A DNA stretch of 64,000 nt, from the NCBI RefSeq assembly GCF_001742305.1, contig NZ_MJAT01000038.1:1-64000 (forward strand), in the 5' to 3' direction. Origin of the DNA: Desulfuribacillus stibiiarsenatis. GTDB taxonomy: Bacteria; Bacillota; Bacilli; Desulfuribacillales; Desulfuribacillaceae. Shown here one piece after another: positions 8,198 to 18,128 of this stretch. Every line of letters begins with the position of its first letter. Position 1 is the stretch's first letter. The notes beneath the pieces were generated by a model, which worked only from the letters and a program-made list of their open reading frames with translations, made no database searches and was not told the DNA's origin. The position numbers and the translations under genes are program-made.

Positions 8198-8749
8198 TTA
8201 TATTTGACGAATGTAATAAATTCGTGGTTTCGTACCAAGCTCGGCTTTTAGTGGCACTGCGCGCTTTTTAATAATTTCTTTGCTAATCTCACTGTTTGGG
8301 TCATCGAGATCTCCAAACATTCTAGCTTTCGTAACACAAGTGTTTACACAAGCTGGTGTTTCCCCAGTAGCAATAAAGTCGGCGCAGAACTTGCACTTTT
8401 CTGGCACATGGTACTTCTCACTCCAAATTCGAGCATTATACGGGCAAGCTACAATACAGCCTTTGCATCCGATGCACTTCTTTTCCTCTACTAATACTAA
8501 GCCATCTTGTCTTTTATAAGTAGCATACGTCGGACAAATTCTCATACATGGTGGGTCGTCACAATGGTTACATTGTGTTGTGAAATTTTCTATATTGACA
8601 TTCGGGTACGTTCCTTTTTCAAAAGTATGAACATCAATAAAATGTTCATTATAAGGAAGTTGCCATTGATTTTGACAAGCAATTTGGCACGCGTGGCAGC
8701 CCACGCAACTACTATTATCTATTAACATTCCATATCGTGTCACTTTCAT
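8198..8749 (-). CDS. Four-cluster ferredoxin-type subunit of the Mo reductase
   Basis: The protein has 183 residues with sixteen cysteines in four groups: CVGCHACQIAC, CNHCDDPPCMRIC, CIGCKGCIVAC and CKFC...CVNTC. These would hold four [4Fe-4S] clusters, as in PsrB, PhsB, DmsB and NrfC. It carries electrons from the membrane NrfD subunit to the molybdenum subunit. It has no signal peptide and is presumably co-exported with the Tat-bearing Mo subunit. GGAGG precedes the start, and the gene follows the Mo subunit by about 17 bp. Confidence 0.93.
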   Translation of the reverse strand: MKVTRYGMLIDNSSCVGCHACQIACQNQWQLPYNEHFIDVHTFEKGTYPNVNIENFTTQCNHCDDPPCMRICPTYATYKRQDGLVLVEEKKCIGCKGCIVACPYNARIWSEKYHVPEKCKFCADFIATGETPACVNTCVTKARMFGDLDDPNSEISKEIIKKRAVPLKAELGTKPRIYYIRQI

Positions 8750-8766
8750 AACCTCCCTTTCGCCTA

Positions 8767-10971
8767 TTAAGCTTTTCTCACTCTTACTAAGGTTTCATGT
8801 GCATTCATTGTTCCAGAGAACTTCTCCATCATGAATGGTGTAAAGTCATTTGGATTTGCCGCCATGCGTAATTCTTCAGGTAAGCGAGTTGCAAATTGAC
8901 CAAAGTGTCCTGGCATAAAGATGCAATCTGGATGTAATCTCTCAGTCACTTTCACATTAAGCTTAGCAGTATGTTGCTCGTTTTCAACGATTACAAGGTC
9001 CCCATGTTTAATTCCTAGAGTTTTTGCACGCTTACTACTCATCCAAATCCAATCGGCATTTGATATCTTAGAGACATATGCTAGGCTTGGTAAAGTTATC
9101 GTAGCAGTATGTGTATGCGTGGCATACTTACCCCAAATTAAACGGAACTCATTAAGGTTCGAAGGGTCTGGTGATACTAATGGTGGCACCCATCTCACTA
9201 CAGGTGGGTAATTTTCTTTTAAGCATTTCTCAGAGAAAAATTCTACTAACCCACTAGGAGTTTTTACAAACTTTTCCACTTCACCTTCCACAGGTTCTTT
9301 CTGTGGTTGCTTATACGTAATGTACCCTTTTTCTAATAAATCCTTATACGCAATACCAAGTGGCTTTAATCTTGCTTCATTTAATTGATCAAGTGTAAAA
9401 TTAAAGAACTCACTAACTCCTGCTGCTTTAGCAATACCTGCTACGATTTCATCAAGCGGCTTGGTATCAGGGTAGATTTTATCGATGACCTGATCTGTTA
9501 TGCAAACTCTCATGCCTTTGTTTTCAACAATTTCTCGTCTTTCTAAAAACGTTGGTTCTGGAAGGATATAATCTGCACATTCTGCTGTTTCGGTCATAAA
9601 TATATCGATTACCACTAAACATTCCATACTCTTAAGACCTTTTACCATGACGTCGCGTCCAGCAAAGTTTCGAGCAATGTTATTTTGGCGTACTATTCCA
9701 CCCTTAGTAATGCCGTCAATTGCTTTTTTCACAACTAAATGTGTTACACCTTGGCTTGCTACAGTAAATGGGAATGTATCCCCAGCACCAACTTCATCTA
9801 AGCGGCGTAGTCCTTTTGGTGCTTTTGGTGATGGTCCATCAACTTTCCCGAATTCGGGATCACTTGAAAAACGTATCCCACCTTTTTTACCGATGTTACC
9901 TAGTAAGCCATTGATGCAAGCCATTGCTCTACCTAATTCCGAGCTGTTTTCATAGCTACACCCTACAGAACCTTTCCAAGCTTCCTCAATTAATGAAGCT
10001 GGCTTATTCGCACCTAACCCATTAGCAACCTCGATGATAGTATCGGCTGGTACATCAGTAATCTCTGCTGCCCATTCCGGTGTATATTTCTTCATCTCCT
10101 CCGCTAACTCAGCAAAGCCGATAGTATATTCTTCAACAAACTTTTTATCATATAGATCATCTTTTATTAAGACGTGCATTACTGCTAATAAGAAAGCCAA
10201 ATCTGTACCCGGACGAATGTTAACCCATTTTGAACCGAAAGCACAAGAATTACTATAGCGCGGATCTAAGATAACAATCTGCGCCCCATTATCTCTTGCA
10301 ATACGTAGACTTCTTGCTTGATTCGGTCTCATTCCATCAGCTGGTGAACGACCAACGTAAACGATGTATTTGGCATTATTAATATCTGAACTATGAACCG
10401 CACCATACACTAAAGGCATGGCACTATTTCTAGCGGTATTACATGATGGGTTGTGAGTTACACGAGTAGGGATTTGTAGTGCATCGGCTAATCTTGTCAA
10501 ATAAAATGTTCCAAAAGCTTTAGGATTTTGACCGATAAACAGTGTTTCTGATCCATGCTTTTGAATGATATCTTTAAATTTAGCTCCAATTTCACTAAAT
10601 GCTTGTTCCCAGGAGATTGGTTCGAATTCATTGTCTCCAACCTTTTTCATTGGTTGCGTGACGCGATATCCGGATGTAGCATAAGGCTGGTCTAGCATTG
10701 CTTGCCCACGACCACATAACGTTCCTAAGCCGTTCGAGCAATCAGGATTTCCTTTCGCTCTCCACACACGACCATTTTTCACTGATACAATCATCCCACA
10801 GCGATTGGTACATCCATTACACAAGGTATTCTTTGTATATACAACTGCATTTTCAGATGCTTCTAACCATTGCTCATAAGATAAAAGGCCAGTAGTGCCA
10901 ACTGTGACTGATGCTCCTGTAGCAACCGTTGCTTTTAAAAACGTTCTTCTTGACACACGATTATCAAACAT
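8767..10971 (-). CDS. Molybdopterin oxidoreductase, PsrA/PhsA-like (polysulfide or thiosulfate reductase type)
   Basis: The protein has 734 residues. A Tat signal (SRRTFLKA, residues 7-14) directs folded export. Cysteines 51, 54, 58 and 86 (C-x2-C-x3-C-x27-C) hold one [4Fe-4S] cluster, and Cys177 in the segment HNPSCNTARNS is the likely Mo ligand, as in polysulfide and thiosulfate reductases and other Cys-ligated members. The C-terminal molybdopterin-dinucleotide domain includes GIKHGDLVIVEN and the PGHFG segment. The start at 10971 follows GGGGAG; a start 12 codons earlier lies upstream of this site. The operon continues with Fe-S, NrfD and chaperone genes. The electron acceptor is not fixed by sequence: polysulfide or thiosulfate is the first guess, and arsenate, selenate or tetrathionate are alternatives. 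Confidence 0.88.
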   Translation of the reverse strand: MFDNRVSRRTFLKATVATGASVTVGTTGLLSYEQWLEASENAVVYTKNTLCNGCTNRCGMIVSVKNGRVWRAKGNPDCSNGLGTLCGRGQAMLDQPYATSGYRVTQPMKKVGDNEFEPISWEQAFSEIGAKFKDIIQKHGSETLFIGQNPKAFGTFYLTRLADALQIPTRVTHNPSCNTARNSAMPLVYGAVHSSDINNAKYIVYVGRSPADGMRPNQARSLRIARDNGAQIVILDPRYSNSCAFGSKWVNIRPGTDLAFLLAVMHVLIKDDLYDKKFVEEYTIGFAELAEEMKKYTPEWAAEITDVPADTIIEVANGLGANKPASLIEEAWKGSVGCSYENSSELGRAMACINGLLGNIGKKGGIRFSSDPEFGKVDGPSPKAPKGLRRLDEVGAGDTFPFTVASQGVTHLVVKKAIDGITKGGIVRQNNIARNFAGRDVMVKGLKSMECLVVIDIFMTETAECADYILPEPTFLERREIVENKGMRVCITDQVIDKIYPDTKPLDEIVAGIAKAAGVSEFFNFTLDQLNEARLKPLGIAYKDLLEKGYITYKQPQKEPVEGEVEKFVKTPSGLVEFFSEKCLKENYPPVVRWVPPLVSPDPSNLNEFRLIWGKYATHTHTATITLPSLAYVSKISNADWIWMSSKRAKTLGIKHGDLVIVENEQHTAKLNVKVTERLHPDCIFMPGHFGQFATRLPEELRMAANPNDFTPFMMEKFSGTMNAHETLVRVRKA

Positions 10972-11187
10972 TGTTTTCTCCCCTTTCCTTTTATACAAAA
11001 AATCCACTACATGAATTCACAATCTATAATTCCAATCATCCCCCCATCCTTGCAATTGTGATGTTTGCACATTTATAAATCTTTCACTTCATAATGTATT
11101 CATAATTCTAAGGCGATTATATATAACTTTACTTTCGTTGCATAATAGCAGTAATTTTTATGGCCATAACGTTCCTTTATATCATGA

Positions 11188-11201
11188 GATATTTAAATAT
11201 C
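11188..11201. promoter_or_regulatory. Perfect 14-bp palindrome in the divergent control region
   Basis: GATATTTAAATATC is a perfect palindrome in the 384-bp gap between the Mo reductase operon and the divergent LysR gene. It is AT-rich, so chance is possible, but its place fits an operator. I saw no clear FNR box (TTGAT-N4-ATCAA) in this gap. Confidence 0.3.
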
Positions 11202-11324
11202 AAACTAGTTATTTCTGATTACTTTTCGATGCAATTATAGTCCGGAGGATAGTTGTATTAAATACTTTTACGTCATATAATAAAACATAATACCTTCACA
11301 TTTTCGCGATAAAGTTAAAATCTT

Positions 11325-11341
11325 ATCATCGAAAATATGAT
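11325..11341. promoter_or_regulatory. Possible LysR-type box (inverted repeat ATCAT-N7-ATGAT)
   Basis: ATCAT and ATGAT separated by 7 nt contain the T-N11-A core seen in LysR operators. It lies 14 bp before the LysR start codon, so it could serve autoregulation. It is short and unproven. Confidence 0.3.
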
Positions 11342-11355
11342 TCCAGGGGTGAAAC

Positions 11356-12489
11356 ATGCGATTCGATCAATTAAAAATCTTTAAAGAAGCTGCAGATTTA
11401 CAGAGCTTCTCAAAAGCGGGAAAAAAACTACATCTCACGCAGCCAGGTGTTAGCAGTCAAATTAATTCCCTAGAAAAAACTATCGGTATTCCACTCTTCG
11501 ACCGACACACTCATGGAGTTTCATTAACAGAAATTGGACAAATCGTTTATAATTTCTCAGTGGATGTTTTTGATCTTCATAAAAAAATGGAGCAACAAAT
11601 TGATGCTATTATCTCGTCTTCCGATGTGAAAAAAATTACGATTGGCTCGACCCATATCCTAGGCACTTATTACCTACCTTTAGATATTCTTGATTTTGAG
11701 AAAAAGTATCCGCATATTACAGTAGAGTTGAAGGTTATGGATGATCATGAAGTACTAACTGCTTTAAAAGAAAAAAAGATTGATATCGCATTTATCGAGG
11801 GGCCTGTGCAAGACGATACGGTCGATCTTCATTTGTTAGCGTTTGACGAATTAGTTCTAGTCGCTAGTAAAAATGATCCGGTATTAGATGCAACTGCATT
11901 ATCGAATTTGGATTTTAAGAAAGGTCAGTTATTAATGTTAGAAAAGAGTTTTGGTATATCCAAAACTTTGCTTGAAGGTTTGGAACAACATACAATAGAT
12001 TTGCATACATGTAGTAATGTGAAATCGAATTTATCAAATATTCATTCTTTAAAAATCGCTATTAATGCGATTGGCGCGTTTTCATTCTTACCTAGGATTA
12101 CCGTACAGAATGAAATACGTTTTGGTATATTGGAAGAATTTCCGATGCCACAAATGCAGTTATTCATACCCTATTGGGCTGCCACTTTAAAAGAGTCCCA
12201 TATTCCTATCATCGGCACCCGTTTCATTCAGTTTTTCTCTTTGAATCAAAATCATGACTTGATAAAAGATATTCAAACAAAGATTCCTTGCTGGGAGCTT
12301 ACAAATTGTAGCATAAAATATGGTGGTAGCGAGTGTGAAGTGTATAAGAACCAATGTTTCCCATGTTGGACTGTAAAAGGTACACCTTGCAAAGGCCCCT
12401 CCGGCTTAGATACTGGTCGCTGTCATAATTGTGAAGTATATTTAAAGCACGGCGAAAACCGACCAATCTTAATTACACAGTTCCGATAA
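11356..12489 (+). CDS. LysR-family regulator with C-terminal eight-cysteine (two-CW-like) domain
   Basis: The protein has 377 residues. Residues 1-60 form the LysR winged helix (FSKAGKKLHLTQPGVSSQI ... LFDRHTHGVSLTEIG), and residues about 90-300 the substrate-binding-like effector domain. Typical LysR proteins end near 300. Here about 66 residues follow with Cys at 312, 318, 327, 334, 337, 345, 356 and 359, in the order CWELTNC ... CFPCW ... GTPC ... CHNCEVY. That order resembles the two-CW domain found attached to other bacterial signalling proteins; it could bind a metal or Fe-S cluster and sense redox state. AGGGGTGA precedes the ATG. It is divergent from the Mo reductase operon, which it presumably controls. 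Confidence 0.88.
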   Translation: MRFDQLKIFKEAADLQSFSKAGKKLHLTQPGVSSQINSLEKTIGIPLFDRHTHGVSLTEIGQIVYNFSVDVFDLHKKMEQQIDAIISSSDVKKITIGSTHILGTYYLPLDILDFEKKYPHITVELKVMDDHEVLTALKEKKIDIAFIEGPVQDDTVDLHLLAFDELVLVASKNDPVLDATALSNLDFKKGQLLMLEKSFGISKTLLEGLEQHTIDLHTCSNVKSNLSNIHSLKIAINAIGAFSFLPRITVQNEIRFGILEEFPMPQMQLFIPYWAATLKESHIPIIGTRFIQFFSLNQNHDLIKDIQTKIPCWELTNCSIKYGGSECEVYKNQCFPCWTVKGTPCKGPSGLDTGRCHNCEVYLKHGENRPILITQFR

Positions 12490-12557
12490 CGTTAATTACT
12501 CTCTTGTCCTATCCATAACTTGCAATACACCATTAATCAAATTTTTATATTTCTCAA

Positions 12558-12606
12558 TAAAAAAGGAATAATTGCAAGATAAGTTCGCAATCATTCCTTT
12601 TTTACA
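12558..12606. terminator. Bidirectional terminator after the LysR gene
   Basis: AAAAGGAAT-a-ATTGC pairs with GCAAT-c-ATTCCTTTT (12561-12575 with 12587-12601), with A runs before and T runs after. It would serve the LysR gene and perhaps the converging phosphoesterase gene. Confidence 0.7.
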
Positions 12607-12704
12607 TATATTTTCCGAATTTTAACCAAACATTGACCTGCTATAAAGTTTTGCTTTAAATAACTAACAACAAAAAATTATATCCTCCGAACTGACTAGT
12701 AATA

Positions 12705-13547
12705 TTAGTAAATCGTTAAAAATGCTACCTCTGGAGAATTGAACAATCGAATCGGTATTATACTATTTCCCATACCTTTCGTGACATACATAACGGTTTG
12801 GCGATTATTCTCTACAAATGTTTCCTCAAAGACTCCATAGTCATATTTCGGAAACCATCCTTCTCCTGGGGAGATAAGTCCACCAATAAACGGAAGTCGA
12901 ATCTGTCCTCCATGCGAATGCCCACTTAGAATAACATCAGTCTTGCCAGTGAAGTGGGGCATAAACGTTGGTCTGTGAGACAATAAAATCGTTGTATCTG
13001 TTTGCTCACCTGCTTCGGATAATAGTTCATCAACTATAGGTTGAGACTCTTGAAATGAAACAATATTTGGATCACTTAGACCCACAAAAGAAACGGATTG
13101 TCCATTCTCCAAATTCAATGTATATTTTTGGTTATCTAAAGTTGTAACCCCGTATTCTTCTATAAGATTTTGAAATTCGGGATATAAAGGGTTGGCTCCT
13201 TCATGATTTCCTGTTATAAAAAAGGTCGGCTTGCCCCGCTCTTGGAAATATTGCAATAAAAATTCTACAGGCATAAAATCATCAGTTTTTTTATCAATCA
13301 TATCACCTGTCATTACAACGACATCATAATCTAAACGATCCATCATAAGTGTTAATTTTCTTTGCTTAGTACTAAATAGTTTTCCATGTAAATCTGATAT
13401 GTGTAGAACTTTAACGGGAATTTCTAGGTTCGATTGCGTACTCCGAATCTCTACTTCATTTAAAGACACGTAGTTATTATTAATCGATAGAAAAACTAAA
13501 AACATCATTAAAAGTATCATTCTTAGTAACAGGACAGTCTTCCGCAT
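12705..13547 (-). CDS. Membrane-anchored metallophosphoesterase (YkuE-like)
   Basis: The protein has 280 residues. An N-terminal membrane segment spans residues 8-25. Calcineurin-type metal-binding motifs follow in order: ISDLHGK, VVMTGDMID, FITGNHEG, LLSHRP and LSGHSHGGQIRLP. The C-terminal GHSHGGQ plus the YVTKGMGNS segment is typical of the YkuE/YpbG group, outward-facing phosphodiesterases sometimes linked to lipid or cell-wall phosphates. The substrate is unknown. The start at 13547 follows AAGGGG by 7 nt. It is a monocistronic unit converging on the LysR gene. Confidence 0.85.
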   Translation of the reverse strand: MRKTVLLLRMILLMMFLVFLSINNNYVSLNEVEIRSTQSNLEIPVKVLHISDLHGKLFSTKQRKLTLMMDRLDYDVVVMTGDMIDKKTDDFMPVEFLLQYFQERGKPTFFITGNHEGANPLYPEFQNLIEEYGVTTLDNQKYTLNLENGQSVSFVGLSDPNIVSFQESQPIVDELLSEAGEQTDTTILLSHRPTFMPHFTGKTDVILSGHSHGGQIRLPFIGGLISPGEGWFPKYDYGVFEETFVENNRQTVMYVTKGMGNSIIPIRLFNSPEVAFLTIY

Positions 13548-13621
13548 GCTCAAACCCCTTCAATTTCAATATATATGTATTATAAACGAATCTTCAGTAT
13601 AAAATATACACTTTACCAAAA

Positions 13622-13660
13622 ATGAAACAAACTTCTCACATTTAGCGAGAAGTTTGTCTT
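13622..13660 (-). terminator. Terminator of the ilv-leu operon
   Basis: An 11-bp perfect stem ACAAACTTCTC/GAGAAGTTTGT (13627-13637 with 13647-13657) lies just after leuB and is followed on the minus strand by a T-rich tail (TTTCATTTTT). Confidence 0.75.
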
Positions 13661-13686
13661 TATATATTATTTGCTTAATTTTCTTA

Positions 13687-14766
13687 TTACATGCGGTCTA
13701 ATTCTTCTATAATGGCTGCGCCCATTTCTGTAGTAGAAAGAGTTGGCTGACCTTTGACAGCTAAATCACCAGTGCGTAAGCCCTTTTCAAGAACTGCCGC
13801 AACTGCCGTTTCAATTGCATCTGCTTCTTTTACTTGATTGAAAGAGAAACGCAGCATCATAGCAGCTGATAATATTGTCGCAATTGGATTGGCAATATTC
13901 ATACCAGCAATGTCAGGGGCAGAACCATGAATTGGCTCATACATAGCATTATTCCCTGCTCCAATGCTCGCAGATGCTAACATTCCAATAGAGCCAGTTA
14001 ACATAGCAGCCTCATCACTTAGAATATCACCAAACATATTCTCCGTTACGATTACGTCGAATTGCTTAGGATTTCTAACTAATTGCATTGCGCAGTTATC
14101 AACGTACTGCTGATCGACTTCAACTTCAGGGAAATCTTTGCGTACTTCCGCAACCACTTCTCTCCATAGTCTTGAAGTTTCAATGATGTTCGCCTTATCA
14201 ACAGACGTAACCTTCTTCCTACGTTTCATAGCAAGCTCAAACGCAAGACGCACGATTCTCTCGATTTCAGGACGCGTATACTCTAACACGTCAATTGCTT
14301 TCTCTGTTCCATCTTCTGTTGTCGTACGCTTATGCTCACCGAAGTAAATACCACCAGTAAGTTCACGAACAACTAATAAATCCACACCAGAAACAACTTC
14401 CTCTTTTAATGTAGAAGCGCCTACTAAACTTGGATATACAATCGCAGGTCGAAGGTTCGCGTATAGACCTAACTCCTTACGAAGTCCAAGTAATGCTGCT
14501 TCAGGACGCTTATTACCAGGCAAGTTATCCCATTTAAATCCACCAACGGCACCTAATAGAACTGCATCGCTTGCCAGGCAAGCGTTCAGTGTATCAGCAG
14601 GAAGTGGCTCACCAGTTTGATCAATTGCACATCCACCGACTGGATACTCATCAAATTGATACGATGTACCAAATTTTTGTTCTACTTTTTTTAATACTTT
14701 CACTGCTTCTGCAATAATATCTGGACCGATTCCATCACCAGGAAGAACAGCAATTTTCTTCGTCAC
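13687..14766 (-). CDS. leuB: 3-isopropylmalate dehydrogenase
   Basis: The protein has 359 residues and catalyses the NAD-dependent oxidative decarboxylation of 3-isopropylmalate, the third committed step of leucine synthesis. Family motifs include [11 protein letters not shown] at the start, GAVGGPKWD-like [12 protein letters not shown] near residue 75, [12 protein letters not shown] near 134 and [14 protein letters not shown] near 240. The start is GTG, sharing its first G with the leuD stop TAG, and GAAGGTGG precedes it, so translation is probably coupled. It is the last gene of the operon and is followed by the terminator. Confidence 0.97.
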   Translation of the reverse strand: MTKKIAVLPGDGIGPDIIAEAVKVLKKVEQKFGTSYQFDEYPVGGCAIDQTGEPLPADTLNACLASDAVLLGAVGGFKWDNLPGNKRPEAALLGLRKELGLYANLRPAIVYPSLVGASTLKEEVVSGVDLLVVRELTGGIYFGEHKRTTTEDGTEKAIDVLEYTRPEIERIVRLAFELAMKRRKKVTSVDKANIIETSRLWREVVAEVRKDFPEVEVDQQYVDNCAMQLVRNPKQFDVIVTENMFGDILSDEAAMLTGSIGMLASASIGAGNNAMYEPIHGSAPDIAGMNIANPIATILSAAMMLRFSFNQVKEADAIETAVAAVLEKGLRTGDLAVKGQPTLSTTEMGAAIIEELDRM

Positions 14767-15260
14767 TATTGAGCCACCTTCTTTTTCACATAATTCACAA
14801 GACCACCAGCGTTGATGATTTCTTGGATAAATGGTGGGAATGGAGCTACTTCATAGGTTTTATTTTGTGTTTGATTAAAGATGATTCCCTTATCTAGGTC
14901 TACTTCAACAACATCACCTTCTTGAATTTCCTTTGCCGCTTCTGGAGATTCAAGGATTGGTAATCCAATATTGATAGAATTGCGATAGAAGATGCGTGCA
15001 AAAGAGTCCGCAATAACAACTGTAACGCCAACTTCTTTAATAGCAATTGGAGCATGCTCACGAGAACTACCACAACCGAAGTTCTTACCGGCAATCATAA
15101 TATCTCCAGGAGATACTTTTCCCGCAAATGTTGCGTCCGCATCCTCCATACAATGCTTAGCAAGCTCTTTAGGGTCAGAGGTGTTTAAATAACGAGCTGG
15201 GATAATTAAATCCGTATCCACATCATTTCCGAATTTCCATGTTTTTCCTGAAAGCTTCAT
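14766..15260 (-). CDS. leuD: 3-isopropylmalate dehydratase small subunit
   Basis: The protein has 164 residues and is the swivel (small) subunit of isopropylmalate isomerase. It contains [12 protein letters not shown] near residue 15 and the conserved [14 protein letters not shown] near residue 58. Its short length, with the 427-residue LeuC, marks the archaeal/clostridial type of isomerase rather than the longer Bacillus/E. coli type. It overlaps both neighbours by a single nucleotide (TAATG and TAGTG junctions), which implies coupled translation. Confidence 0.96.
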   Translation of the reverse strand: MKLSGKTWKFGNDVDTDLIIPARYLNTSDPKELAKHCMEDADATFAGKVSPGDIMIAGKNFGCGSSREHAPIAIKEVGVTVVIADSFARIFYRNSINIGLPILESPEAAKEIQEGDVVEVDLDKGIIFNQTQNKTYEVAPFPPFIQEIINAGGLVNYVKKKVAQ

Positions 15261-16543
15261 TATTTCATTACCTCCTCAAATGGCTTAATTTCCTTAGGAT
15301 CGGTAATCGTTCCTCGGATTGCAGTCGCCGCAGCAACAGCAGGACTTGCTAGGTATACTTCTGACTCTGGGTGACCCATACGACCTACAAAGTTACGATT
15401 TGTTGTAGATAGTGCACGCTCACCTTTCGCTAATATACCCATATGTCCACCTAAGCATGGTCCGCATGTAGGAGTACTTACAATTGCTCCAGCATTTATG
15501 AAGATTTCTACTAATCCTTCTTTCATAGCATCAAGATAGATTTGTTGTGTACCAGGAATTACAATTGTACGCACTCTGCGGTTTACTTTGTTACCTTCTA
15601 GTAAGCGAGCTGCTACGCGCAAATCTTCTAAACGACCATTTGTGCATGACCCAATGACCACTTGATCAATCACGATGTCTTTTCCAGCACTTACTGGATG
15701 CGTGTTCTCTGGTAAGTGTGGGAATGCCACTGTTGGCTCGATAGTTGTTACATCAAATTCGATAACACGAGAATATACCGCGTCTGCATCTGCTTTATAT
15801 ACTGTATATTCGCGCTTTGCACGATCTTTCACATAGGCTAATGTTGTCTCATCTGGCTCAAATAATCCACATTTTGCACCAGCTTCAATTGCCATATTCG
15901 CCATTGTAAAACGTTGGTCCATCGTTAACTGTGAAATAACTGGTCCAGTAAATTCCATCGAGCAGTATCTTGCACCATCTACACCGATATGACCAATAGT
16001 GTGAAGGATTAAGTCTTTTCCAGTTACGTATGGTTGTAGCGTACCTGTGAAGACAAATTTAATTGTTTCAGGTACCTTTAACCAAGCTTCTCCTGTCGCC
16101 ATTCCACAAGCTAGGTCTGTACTACCAACACCTGTTGCAAATGCGCCAAGAGCTCCATAAGTACATGTGTGTGAATCAGCACCGATTACCACATCGCCAG
16201 GTAATACTAACCCTTTTTCAGGTAACAGGCAGTGTTCTACACCCATTTCGCCAATTTCAAAATAGTTGACGATTTCATGCTTGTAAGCAAATTCTCTCAT
16301 GATCTTTGTTTGTTCTGCTGACATAATATCTTTGTTAGGAGCAAAGTGGTCAGGTACTAAAAACACCTTGTTTTTGTCAAATACTGTAGCTACCCCTAAT
16401 TTATTAAACTCACGAATCGCCACTGGCGCTGTGATATCATTTGCTAATGTTCCATCTAACTTTACGTTGATTAGTTCTCCAGCCTTAACCTGCTCACGAT
16501 CACAGTGTGCAGCTAGAATCTTCTCTACTAGAGTCATTCCCAT
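15260..16543 (-). CDS. leuC: 3-isopropylmalate dehydratase large subunit
   Basis: The protein has 427 residues and is the [4Fe-4S] subunit that interconverts 2- and 3-isopropylmalate. Cluster ligands are in IGSCTNG and [23 protein letters not shown] is the substrate-side signature. Length fits the short (about 420-residue) archaeal/clostridial class. The start ATG has AAGGGGA about 8 nt upstream and lies inside the end of leuA (44-nt overlap), a sign of tight packing. A second ATG two codons later is equally possible. Confidence 0.96.
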   Translation of the reverse strand: MGMTLVEKILAAHCDREQVKAGELINVKLDGTLANDITAPVAIREFNKLGVATVFDKNKVFLVPDHFAPNKDIMSAEQTKIMREFAYKHEIVNYFEIGEMGVEHCLLPEKGLVLPGDVVIGADSHTCTYGALGAFATGVGSTDLACGMATGEAWLKVPETIKFVFTGTLQPYVTGKDLILHTIGHIGVDGARYCSMEFTGPVISQLTMDQRFTMANMAIEAGAKCGLFEPDETTLAYVKDRAKREYTVYKADADAVYSRVIEFDVTTIEPTVAFPHLPENTHPVSAGKDIVIDQVVIGSCTNGRLEDLRVAARLLEGNKVNRRVRTIVIPGTQQIYLDAMKEGLVEIFINAGAIVSTPTCGPCLGGHMGILAKGERALSTTNRNFVGRMGHPESEVYLASPAVAAATAIRGTITDPKEIKPFEEVMK

Positions 16544-18065
16544 TATCCATTTCCCCTTTCTTTACTATCATGCGATTTAATGCATTGATATATGCTTTTA
16601 CACTTGCTTCTAGGATGTCTGTACTCATACCACGACCATTTACACTGATTTCCCCTTGTTGTACCCGGACAAATACTTCTCCCAATGCATCTGTTCCACC
16701 AGAAACAGAGCGTATGCGATAATCGGTTAATGCAAGCGGTTCTCCTGACAATCGATCAATGGTATTGTAAATCGCATTGATAGGTCCATCTCCACAAGCA
16801 GCTTCTTCTTGTGTAACTCCTGCTTCTGTTCTTAAACGAACTGTTGCCGTTGGTATTGTGGAATTGCCACTTGAAATCTGGAAGTAATCAAGATGATATT
16901 TCTCTTGCGGCGAAGTGATAGCCTCTTCTTCGACAATCGCAGATATATCAGCATCTGTTACCTCTTTCTTCTTATCTGCTAATTCCTTAAATTGCTCAAA
17001 TGCCTTATTGATTAAATCTTCACTAAGTACAAAGCCTAAATCCTGTAACTTATCACGGAATGCATGGCGTCCAGAATGTTTACCAAGAACTAAACTACTT
17101 TTCTTTAGTCCTATCGTTTCTGGAGTCATGATTTCATAAGTAGATTTATCCTTTAACATTCCATCCTGGTGAATGCCAGATTCATGTGCAAATGCATTTG
17201 CACCTACTACTGCTTTATTTCTAGGCACCATCATACCTGTTAATCTGCTAACTAACTGTGATGTACGAGAGATTTGTGATAAATCAAGGGTTGTTTTTGC
17301 TTGGTATAACTCTTTACGTGTATGAAGAGCCATTGCAATTTCCTCAATAGCGGCATTCCCTGCACGTTCCCCAATACCGTTTATCGTTCCCTCCACTTGA
17401 TCAAGACCATTTCGAATTCCTGCCAAGGAGTTAGCTACTGCTAATCCTAAATCGTTATGACAATGACCGCTGAAACGCGCCTTATGGCTATTAGGAATCT
17501 CTGTTTTTAAACGACGAATCAATTCTCCGTACTCCTCAGGCATTAAATATCCTACCGTATCTGGAACGTTGATTACAGTAGCACCTTCATTGATAACTGC
17601 TTCAATGATGCGCTTTAAGTATTCTATATCACTTCTACCTGCATCCTCAGCAGACCACTGTACATCCGATACATACTTCTTCGTGTAACGGACCATTTCC
17701 TTAGCAATTTCAAGAACTTGCTCTGGCGATTTCTGAAGTTTATGCTGCATATGAATGCTTGAAGTCGCGATAAAGACGTGAATTCGAGGGTTAACCGCGT
17801 ATTTCACGGCTTCCCAGGCGCGATCAATATCCTTCGTTACAGAGCGTGATAATGCTGCTACTGTCGTGTTCTTCACTGCATTTGCAATCGCTTTTACAGC
17901 CTCAAAATCACCGACAGAGGCAGCTGGAAAGCCTGCCTCCATTACATGAACCCCAAGTCTTTCTAACTGACTAGCAATCTCTAGTTTTTCATTCGTGTTC
18001 AGATTGACCCCAGGGGATTGCTCGCCATCTCTTAGAGTCGTATCAAAAATTTGAATTTCACGCAT
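16500..18065 (-). CDS. leuA: 2-isopropylmalate synthase
   Basis: The protein has 521 residues and condenses acetyl-CoA with 2-oxoisovalerate, the first committed step of leucine synthesis. The N-terminal TIM barrel starts with [13 protein letters not shown] and carries the metal-binding HCHNDLG near residue 203. The C-terminal regulatory LeuA dimer domain (about 390-510) includes [13 protein letters not shown] and would bind leucine for feedback inhibition. The start at 18065 is placed 5 nt after GAGGTGG; a GTG three codons earlier lies inside that site. The 3' end overlaps leuC by 44 nt. Confidence 0.96.
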   Translation of the reverse strand: MREIQIFDTTLRDGEQSPGVNLNTNEKLEIASQLERLGVHVMEAGFPAASVGDFEAVKAIANAVKNTTVAALSRSVTKDIDRAWEAVKYAVNPRIHVFIATSSIHMQHKLQKSPEQVLEIAKEMVRYTKKYVSDVQWSAEDAGRSDIEYLKRIIEAVINEGATVINVPDTVGYLMPEEYGELIRRLKTEIPNSHKARFSGHCHNDLGLAVANSLAGIRNGLDQVEGTINGIGERAGNAAIEEIAMALHTRKELYQAKTTLDLSQISRTSQLVSRLTGMMVPRNKAVVGANAFAHESGIHQDGMLKDKSTYEIMTPETIGLKKSSLVLGKHSGRHAFRDKLQDLGFVLSEDLINKAFEQFKELADKKKEVTDADISAIVEEEAITSPQEKYHLDYFQISSGNSTIPTATVRLRTEAGVTQEEAACGDGPINAIYNTIDRLSGEPLALTDYRIRSVSGGTDALGEVFVRVQQGEISVNGRGMSTDILEASVKAYINALNRMIVKKGEMDNGNDSSREDSSCTL

Positions 18066-18128
18066 GCTTTCCACCTCTATCCTTTAAAAATGCTTTTAAT
18101 TTTTATAGAAACTCTATATTCGGTTGTA

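Noticed and set aside
11041-11080. FNR/CRP-like site TTGTGATGTTTGCACA
   Set aside because: The half-sites are only 4 bp apart and do not fit either consensus spacing.
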